From Bacillota bacterium (GTDB taxonomy: Bacteria; Bacillota; Negativicutes; Sporomusales; CTSoil-080): 40,573 bases of DNA. Positions within the stretch are counted from its first letter, which is position 1. Each line of letters begins with the position of its first letter. This document shows, in pieces, positions 35,397-40,573 of the stretch. Position numbers and translations under genes: made by a program. The stretch lies in contig JAGGAD010000030.1 in assembly GCA_017889625.1 (NCBI GenBank), positions 1 through 40,573 on the forward strand, written 5' to 3'. The notes below the pieces were generated by a model. That model made no database searches, was not told the origin of the DNA, and saw only the letters and a list, made by a program, of their open reading frames with translations.

Positions 35397-36653
35397 GTGG
35401 AAAAACTTATTATCAGCGGGGGCAAGAGGTTGACGGGGAGTGTCAAGGTTAGTGGTGCAAAAAATGCGGTGTTGCCGATAATTGCAGCATCACTTTTAAG
35501 CTCAACTCCGAGTAGATTGGAAGAGATACCTGATCTTGATGATGTGCGTACGATTTCTGAGGTGCTTAGCCATTTAGGAGCGGTTATTACCCGTGATGAA
35601 CCGGGATCATTGGTAATTGACGGAACTAATATAACAAATTGCGAGGCACCATATGAGTTTGTTCGCAAGATGCGTGCATCATTTTATGTTATGGGGCCAC
35701 TATTAGCGCGAAAAGGTCAAGCTAAGATTTCATTGCCTGGAGGCTGTGCTATCGGAACTAGGCCGATAGACTTACATTTAAAAGGCTTTGAAGCTTTAGG
35801 GGCTGAAATTGAATTAGGCCATGGCTTTATTGAAGCACGGGCACCGAGGGGATTAACCGGAGCGCGGATATATCTTGATTTTCCAAGTGTAGGTGCAACC
35901 GAGAATATAATGATGGCTGCAAGTTTAGCTAAAGGACAGACTATCTTGGAAAATCCGGCAGAGGAGCCAGAGATAGTCGATCTTGCCAACTATATTAACG
36001 CCATGGGTGGTAAAATTCGCGGGGCAGGAACTAATGTTATCCGTATTGAGGGCGTTGACGAATTGAAAGGAACGACGCATGTCGTAATTCCGGATCGGAT
36101 CGAAGCCGGTACGTATATGGTGGCTGCAGCGATAACCGGTGGCGATGTATGGATTGAAAATGCTATTACCGAACATTTGAAGCCATTAGTCGCTAAGCTC
36201 AAAGAAGCCGGAGTGCTAATCGAGGAACGAGTTGACGGGGTTAGGGTCTCAGGATGTACTAACTTGCGGGCTGTAGATATAAAGACATTGCCTTATCCAG
36301 GGTTTCCCACTGATATGCAGGCCCAATTTATGGCGTTGATGACGGTAGCTAGTGGTACTAGTGTTATTACTGAAACCGTGTTTGAAAATCGATTTATGCA
36401 TGTCGATGAACTCAAAAGGATGGGGGCCAATATTAAAATTGATGGACGCAGTGCAGTTATTGAGGGCGTGGAAGCGCTTAATGGTTGCCAAGTTAAAGCA
36501 ACGGATCTGAGAGCTGGTGCTGCGATGGTATTGGCGGGACTGATTGCTAAGGGTGAGACTGAAATTGGTTGTATTCACCATATTGATCGTGGCTATGAAG
36601 GGCTGGTTGATAAACTGCGCGGTATAGGGGCCAAGATTGACCGCATTGGCTAA
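35397..36653 (+). CDS. murA: UDP-N-acetylglucosamine 1-carboxyvinyltransferase (MurA)
   Basis: MurA transfers enolpyruvate from PEP to UDP-GlcNAc, the first committed step of peptidoglycan synthesis, using the product of GlmU. The 418 residues are standard. Lys22-type [30 protein letters not shown], the active-site Cys117 in [14 protein letters not shown] (target of fosfomycin in the family) and [15 protein letters not shown] are visible. GTG 35397 has GGGAGG upstream. It is 17 bases after ywmB. The intact Cys suggests fosfomycin sensitivity at the target level; this is inference. Confidence 0.97.
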   Translation: MEKLIISGGKRLTGSVKVSGAKNAVLPIIAASLLSSTPSRLEEIPDLDDVRTISEVLSHLGAVITRDEPGSLVIDGTNITNCEAPYEFVRKMRASFYVMGPLLARKGQAKISLPGGCAIGTRPIDLHLKGFEALGAEIELGHGFIEARAPRGLTGARIYLDFPSVGATENIMMAASLAKGQTILENPAEEPEIVDLANYINAMGGKIRGAGTNVIRIEGVDELKGTTHVVIPDRIEAGTYMVAAAITGGDVWIENAITEHLKPLVAKLKEAGVLIEERVDGVRVSGCTNLRAVDIKTLPYPGFPTDMQAQFMALMTVASGTSVITETVFENRFMHVDELKRMGANIKIDGRSAVIEGVEALNGCQVKATDLRAGAAMVLAGLIAKGETEIGCIHHIDRGYEGLVDKLRGIGAKIDRIG

Positions 36654-36671
36654 TTTGCACTTATAAATTTT

Positions 36672-36712
36672 AAGGGGCTGTCTCTATTAAGAGATAGTCC
36701 CTTTATATTTTT
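36672..36712 (+). terminator. Terminator after murA
   Basis: AAGGGGCTGTCTCT at 36672-36685 pairs with AGAGATAGTCCCTT at 36690-36703 (two G-T), loop ATTA, then TATATTTTT. Confidence 0.85.
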
Positions 36713-36741
36713 GTACAATTAGTTAACTAAATATAAAAAAT

Positions 36742-36768
36742 AAAGGAATTTCAATAAATATGTAAAAT
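36742..36768 (+). promoter_or_regulatory. SigH-like promoter of the sensor kinase
   Basis: AAAGGAATT at 36742-36750 is a full match to the SigH -35 (RnAGGAwWW). After 11 bases, GTAAAAT at 36762-36768 matches the -10 (RnnGAAT) at all but one position. It lies about 50 bases before the kinase start, with only a weak SigA alternative nearby. Confidence 0.5.
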
Positions 36769-36818
36769 AATAGAAATTATAGAAAAAATAACTAAAACCA
36801 GGGAGGGCTATACTGAGT

Positions 36819-38465
36819 ATGGAATCTGGTTTAGCGTTAAATATTAGTGCGACAGTATTAACTTTAATGGCCTATATATACCTTTATGTCCAATATCGCC
36901 AGGAATGCCTTGCTAAGTGGATGGCGGGTTGGGTTATATATCTTCTTAGACAAGTGTTTTTAGAGCAACTATTTGTTGAACAGCAATTATCGCCAAGTTT
37001 GATGATTGTATATAGTGCAATGACACTAATATATAGCTTGTTGATGATTTCGGGAACCATGGCGTTTGCTAAGCTAAGAGCACCACACTTAAACAAAATG
37101 ATTATAACCGTTGGTATGACTATTATAATCATTTGCGGAGTACTATTAAAGCTACCGATTTCTGCTTGTACCTTGCCAGTAATAATAGTAACGGGATTTA
37201 CCTATATAACTACGGGTATAATTTTTTTAAAGATATATGTAAAGGGATTGGGAAATATGTTTGCTGGTACGGCTTTTATTATACTGGGAGTACATTCACT
37301 TAATATGATATTTTTGCTTCCCTGCCATAAGTTATTGGAATGGGGATTTTTAGTGGACGGTTTAATTAGAATGACTATTGCTATTGCCATAGTCATTGTT
37401 TATTTTGAAGAAGTGCGGAAGAAACTAGCTGAACAAGGAACGTATTTTCGGTTGTTGACTGAGAATGCAACTGATATAATTTATCGCTATCGCTTGATAG
37501 ACCCCATCGGCGTTGAATATGTAAGCCCGGCGGTAAAAAAGTTAACCGGATATAATCCGGATCACTTTCGCAGCCTTTGGCAGGTTTTAAAGGCTATTTA
37601 TCCGGCTGATCGTCCTAAATTCCGTGAAATTTCACTAACAGCTGGTACGGAAGATGACTTTGCCACAATAAGAGTACGGCATAAAAATGGTGACATTGGA
37701 TGGGCTGAACAAAAAAAATCGATAATTTACGATGATAAAGGTCGTCCCATTGCGGTAGATGGAATTATTAGAGATGTAACTCAAAGAGTTCGATTAGAAA
37801 ATGACGTGGCTAGATTGGACCAACTTAATATTGCCGGTCAGATGGCGGCAAATCTAGCTCATGAAGTACGTAATCCATTGACAACCTTGCGAGGATATTT
37901 GCAATTTCTTGGTGTAAAAGAGGAATTTGAAGAATATAAAGCTAGATTTAGCCTTATGCTAGAAGAAGTAGATCGAACAAATACAATTATTACCGAATAC
38001 CTGGCATTGAGCAAACATAAAGTTGTTGATATGAAAAAACGCAAAATTGACGATATAGTAAAGATTATGTACCCGTTGCTGCAGACGGATGGTAATGCAT
38101 CAAATGTTGAAGTAGAATTATCTTTAGCGACAAAGTCAGATATATGGTTAGATGACAAAGAAATAAAACAACTAATTCTAAACCTTACACGGAATGCTAT
38201 TGAAGCTATGCCGGGTGGTGGAAAAATTAGACTTGTTACCACTGAAACCGATGAAGGTATTATATTTTCAGTAATAGATAATGGAGCTGGTATACCACAA
38301 CATATCTTAGAAAACATAGGTAAACCATTTTTTACGACGAAAGAAAGTGGTACTGGATTGGGGTTGGCTATTTGTTATCGAATCGTCGGAAGGCATCATG
38401 GAAAATTAGATATTGCAACGGGAATAAGTGGTACAACAATAAAAATATGGTTCCCGGTTGCTTAG
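36819..38465 (+). CDS. Membrane PAS histidine kinase, sporulation-kinase type
   Basis: The 548-residue protein has about seven N-terminal membrane segments (1-205), a PAS domain (about 208-325), a HisKA domain with phosphoacceptor His348 in LAHEVRNPLTTLRGYLQFL, and an HATPase domain with the N-box LTRNAIEAM, G1 DNGAGIP, F-box PFFTTK and G2 GTGLGLAI. The H-box is close to the sporulation kinases KinA-KinE. No response regulator is adjacent, as expected for kinases feeding Spo0F or Spo0A. GGGAGGG precedes ATG 36819. Its place between murA and spoIID and a SigH-like promoter support a sporulation role, which is inferred. The signal sensed is unknown. Confidence 0.88.
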   Translation: MESGLALNISATVLTLMAYIYLYVQYRQECLAKWMAGWVIYLLRQVFLEQLFVEQQLSPSLMIVYSAMTLIYSLLMISGTMAFAKLRAPHLNKMIITVGMTIIIICGVLLKLPISACTLPVIIVTGFTYITTGIIFLKIYVKGLGNMFAGTAFIILGVHSLNMIFLLPCHKLLEWGFLVDGLIRMTIAIAIVIVYFEEVRKKLAEQGTYFRLLTENATDIIYRYRLIDPIGVEYVSPAVKKLTGYNPDHFRSLWQVLKAIYPADRPKFREISLTAGTEDDFATIRVRHKNGDIGWAEQKKSIIYDDKGRPIAVDGIIRDVTQRVRLENDVARLDQLNIAGQMAANLAHEVRNPLTTLRGYLQFLGVKEEFEEYKARFSLMLEEVDRTNTIITEYLALSKHKVVDMKKRKIDDIVKIMYPLLQTDGNASNVEVELSLATKSDIWLDDKEIKQLILNLTRNAIEAMPGGGKIRLVTTETDEGIIFSVIDNGAGIPQHILENIGKPFFTTKESGTGLGLAICYRIVGRHHGKLDIATGISGTTIKIWFPVA

Positions 38466-38492
38466 CGTTGCTAGAAAGTGAATTATAGCCTG

Positions 38493-38521
38493 TCATACCT
38501 TAAAGTCGGTTAGCATATCAT
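38493..38521 (+). promoter_or_regulatory. Possible SigE promoter of spoIID
   Basis: TCATACC at 38493-38499 and CATATCAT at 38514-38521 are 14 bases apart and match SigE consensus (KMATATT and CATACAHT) at 5 of 7 and 6 of 8 positions, about 32 bases before the start codon. The match is imperfect, and spoIID is known as a SigE gene in B. subtilis. Confidence 0.35.
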
Positions 38522-38553
38522 TGTATTGCTAAAATAGGGTGGGAGGGGCAGGC

Positions 38554-39543
38554 GTGAAAAAGTTTATAGCACTTATCACTGGATTTATTATTGGGGCAGT
38601 CATTATTATTCCGGTACTAGTTATTTACGTGTTGGGGGGGCCAATAATGACGAATTCCAGTAAACCGATGGCAGGGGAAGATGTAAGCATAAAAGTATAT
38701 GTAGCGAGCCAAGATCAAATAATTCAACTTAGTCTAGAAACATATGTAAAAGGAGTCGTGGCAGCGGAGATGCCAGCAGAATTTGAGCTTGAAGCTTTAA
38801 AGGCGCAGGCCGTGGCCGCAAGAACGTACGCTGTAAAGAATATGGCCTTATTTGGAGGAAGTGGACTTAGTGGTCATGAAGGAGCAGATGTCAGTACTGA
38901 CCAACGGCAGGGTCAGGCGTGGGTAAGCTGTGAAGAGCTTAAAAAACGTTGGGGAGAAGTTGCCTACAACCGTTATTGGGATAAAATAAGTCAAGCTGTT
39001 GAAGGGACACGGGGTATTATTGCTGTATATAATGGTGAGCCAATTAATGCATTTTTCCATTCTACTAGTGGCGATCGAACTGCCAGTGCCAAAGAAGTCT
39101 GGGGTATAGATTATCCGTACTTACAAAGCGTAGCATCTCCCTGGGACCAAAAATCGCCGCGATACCTTGAGACTAAAGAGTATTCTTATGTTGAACTAGA
39201 AGCGAGATTAGGTCCGGAGGCCGGAGTAATGGCGGCAGTGCAGGGTGGGAATGGTATTGTTCAAATTATTGATCGAACAGATTCAGGTAGAGTGAACAAA
39301 ATACGTCTTGGTAGTAAAACTTTGTCGGGTATTGAATTGAGACAAAAACTAGAATTGCGGTCAAGTAATTTTACCGTGGAGACTACTGGCGATAAAGTAT
39401 TATTTAAGACTATTGGCTATGGACATGGGGTAGGAATGGGGCAGTATGGGGCTAATGGTATGGCCAAAGAAGGGAAAACCTACCAACAAATTTTATCGTA
39501 TTATTATACCGGAATTGCCTTAAAAAATATTTTTGGGTCTTAA
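38554..39543 (+). CDS. spoIID: Stage II sporulation protein D
   Basis: SpoIID is the mother-cell lytic transglycosylase that cuts peptidoglycan during engulfment. The 329-residue protein has one N-terminal membrane anchor (about 5-28) and the family core: LETYVKGVVAAEMPAEFELEALKAQAVAARTYA, where Glu72 of AEMP is the likely catalytic acid, then AFFHSTSGDRTASAKEVWG and GYGHGVGMGQYGANGMA near the C-terminus. GTG 38554 has GGGAGGGG directly upstream; the in-frame GTG at 38539 overlaps that site. It is followed by spoIIQ 39 bases later, as in B. subtilis. Confidence 0.95.
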   Translation: MKKFIALITGFIIGAVIIIPVLVIYVLGGPIMTNSSKPMAGEDVSIKVYVASQDQIIQLSLETYVKGVVAAEMPAEFELEALKAQAVAARTYAVKNMALFGGSGLSGHEGADVSTDQRQGQAWVSCEELKKRWGEVAYNRYWDKISQAVEGTRGIIAVYNGEPINAFFHSTSGDRTASAKEVWGIDYPYLQSVASPWDQKSPRYLETKEYSYVELEARLGPEAGVMAAVQGGNGIVQIIDRTDSGRVNKIRLGSKTLSGIELRQKLELRSSNFTVETTGDKVLFKTIGYGHGVGMGQYGANGMAKEGKTYQQILSYYYTGIALKNIFGS

Positions 39544-39582
39544 AGCGGGGGCTAGTGGGCATAATGATAGCGAGGTGATAAA

Positions 39583-40293
39583 ATGCCTGGCAAATTATGG
39601 CCATTTTTTTTATACTTAAAAAAATGCAGCAAAAGTAAGTTTGTGTTGCGCTGGTTGTCGGTGTGGGTTGCCGTAGTCTTTCTAATAGTGGCAGCCGTAC
39701 TGGCATCAGTGCTAAGTAGCAATGGGGGTTTATATACAAAAAAAATGCCAGAACCAAAGCTGACCCGCTATGAATCGGCGACCCCGCTTGCTGTGCTTAA
39801 ACAAGAAGAATCGCCGCCTAACATATCGACAAATGAGCCGCTGCCGGATAAAAAGGTAGAACCTCATACAGTTGGCGTTGATGGTGATTTGCCAAAACCT
39901 GTATCATTGAGCAAGCGACCACTTACTGGTGAGGTGATACTTGGCTACGGATGGCAACAGCGTCCAGTTTTTAATGATTGGCGATTTCATACGGGTATTG
40001 ACATCAAGGCTGAAATAGGAAGTCTAGTAGTCAGTGCAACAGACGGTAAAGTTGTAGTTGTAAAACAGGATAACTATTATGGCTGGATGGTTATTGTAGA
40101 AACTAAGGGAACAACATTATGCTATGCTTCATTAGGGGAGGTAGCTGTTAGGGGGCAGCAAGAACTAGTAGCAGGGACAAAAATCGGTACAGTAGGCACT
40201 TCCAGCGGAGAACCATACCCACATTTGCACTTTTCATCAAAAGAAGGCAATAGTTATATTAATGTCGCGGACCTTTTGGACAGAATTAAATAA
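39583..40293 (+). CDS. spoIIQ: SpoIIQ-type M23 (LytM domain) protein
   Basis: The 236-residue protein has an N-terminal membrane helix (about 22-45), a linker rich in Pro and Glu, and a LytM domain (about 112-236). The zinc ligands are intact (His136 and Asp140 in HTGID, His216 in HLHF), and His214 is also present. The second catalytic His of active M23 peptidases is Ser183 in CYASLGEV, as in B. subtilis SpoIIQ (YQSL). In the family SpoIIQ binds SpoIIIAH across the septum. Position after spoIID supports the call. GCGAGGTGATAAA precedes ATG 39583. Confidence 0.85.
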   Translation: MPGKLWPFFLYLKKCSKSKFVLRWLSVWVAVVFLIVAAVLASVLSSNGGLYTKKMPEPKLTRYESATPLAVLKQEESPPNISTNEPLPDKKVEPHTVGVDGDLPKPVSLSKRPLTGEVILGYGWQQRPVFNDWRFHTGIDIKAEIGSLVVSATDGKVVVVKQDNYYGWMVIVETKGTTLCYASLGEVAVRGQQELVAGTKIGTVGTSSGEPYPHLHFSSKEGNSYINVADLLDRIK

Positions 40294-40370
40294 AACGATA
40301 AGGTTGTCTACCCGTTTTGGATAGCTCAAAAATACCCCTATCCCAGGAAACAGGTGCGGCAGAATACTTT

Positions 40371-40396
40371 AATGCGTGATAAGTCACGCATTTTTT
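40371..40396 (+). terminator. Terminator after spoIIQ
   Basis: AATGCGTGA at 40371-40379 pairs with TCACGCATT at 40384-40392 around a 4-base loop, followed by a T-run to 40396. The T-run overlaps a possible SigE promoter for spoIIID. Confidence 0.88.
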
Positions 40397-40417
40397 GTTT
40401 TTGTCCGCATATACATG
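40388..40417 (+). promoter_or_regulatory. Possible SigE promoter of spoIIID
   Basis: GCATTTT at 40388-40394 (6 of 7 to KMATATT) and TATACATG at 40410-40417 (6 of 8 to CATACAHT) are 15 bases apart, 34 bases before the start. It overlaps the terminator of the upstream gene. Confidence 0.35.
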
Positions 40418-40451
40418 GTAGCAAACAGAGGGCGAGGGGGAAGTGAAATAC

Positions 40452-40573
40452 ATGAAAGATTATATCCGGAAGCGGGTACTGGATATTTGTGATTACATTC
40501 TGGAAAGCAAGCAAACAGTCCGGCAAGCTGCGACTGTATTTGGCGTAAGTAAAAGCACAGTACATAAAGATAT
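40452..40573 (+). CDS. spoIIID: Sporulation transcription factor SpoIIID, 5' part
   Basis: The first 40 codons are present and the gene runs off the window. KDYIRKRVLDICDYILESKQTVRQAA followed by FGVSKSTVHKD is the DNA-binding helix-turn-helix of SpoIIID, which controls mother-cell genes together with SigE and SigK. ATG 40452 fits the family N-terminus, with GAGGGGGAA about 10 bases upstream; an in-frame GTG at 40443 is too close to that site. It follows spoIIQ and a terminator. Confidence 0.93.
   Translation, partial: MKDYIRKRVLDICDYILESKQTVRQAATVFGVSKSTVHKD

Overview
The window reads as chromosomal core sequence from an endospore-forming member of the Firmicutes, of moderate GC content. 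The evidence is sporulation genes (spoIID, a SpoIIQ-type M23 protein, the start of spoIIID, a PAS histidine kinase with a sporulation-kinase H-box), strong AGGAGG-type ribosome binding sites, and a gene order matching Bacillus subtilis over long stretches: purR-glmU-prs-pth, prfA-prmC-ywlC-mntP(ywlD)-ywlE-rpiB(ywlF)-ywlG-glyA-upp-atp operon, and ywmB-murA-spoIID-spoIIQ. My best guess is an anaerobic spore-former of the Sporomusaceae type (Negativicutes). That placement is inference, not shown by the sequence.

Layout. 1-516: 5' part of an L,D-transpeptidase gene (minus strand). 743-3546: cheW, ispE, a GntR/FCD regulator and a MobA-like nucleotidyltransferase. 3727-10538: purR, glmU, prs, a GNAT acetyltransferase, a polysaccharide deacetylase, pth and an uncharacterised radical SAM protein, closed by a 23-bp terminator hairpin. 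10848-14302: an unusual phospho-signalling cluster with a CheY-CheX fusion, a stand-alone CheX, a TPR protein, a stand-alone CheY, and a CheX domain fused to four 29-residue repeats resembling the c-di-GMP-binding MshEN motif. A probable minus-strand small RNA lies inside this cluster. 14435-18577: rpmE, a DUF1385 (YqhQ) protein, prfA, prmC and ywlC. 18714-18869: tRNA-Gln(CTG) and tRNA-Lys(CTT). 19450-23601: mntP, ywlE, rpiB, ywlG, glyA and upp. 23673-24699: convergent comEB (dCMP deaminase) and a dCTP-deaminase homologue whose catalytic Glu is replaced by Gln. 25018-27352: wecA/tagO-type and wecB/mnaA genes for cell-surface glycan. 27520-34492: the complete ATP synthase operon atpZ-atpI-atpBEFHAGDC. 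34624-40573: ywmB, murA, a sporulation-type sensor kinase, spoIID, spoIIQ and the 5' end of spoIIID.

How the genes fit together. Most are housekeeping genes for PRPP, purine and pyrimidine salvage, peptidoglycan precursors (GlmU, MurA), translation termination (RF1 and its methylase), one-carbon metabolism and energy (F1Fo). The last 6 kb prepares sporulation: a kinase that probably feeds Spo0A, then SpoIID and SpoIIQ for engulfment and SpoIIID for mother-cell transcription. Regulatory signals include SigA promoters (rpmE, tRNAs, wecA), SigH-like sites before the kinase and before glmU, and two Spo0A-box-like sequences bracketing a possible promoter of the ATP synthase operon. The most novel items are the CheX/CheY/MshEN-like cluster with its embedded small RNA, the Glu-to-Gln dCTP deaminase homologue, and the paired 0A-box arrangement.
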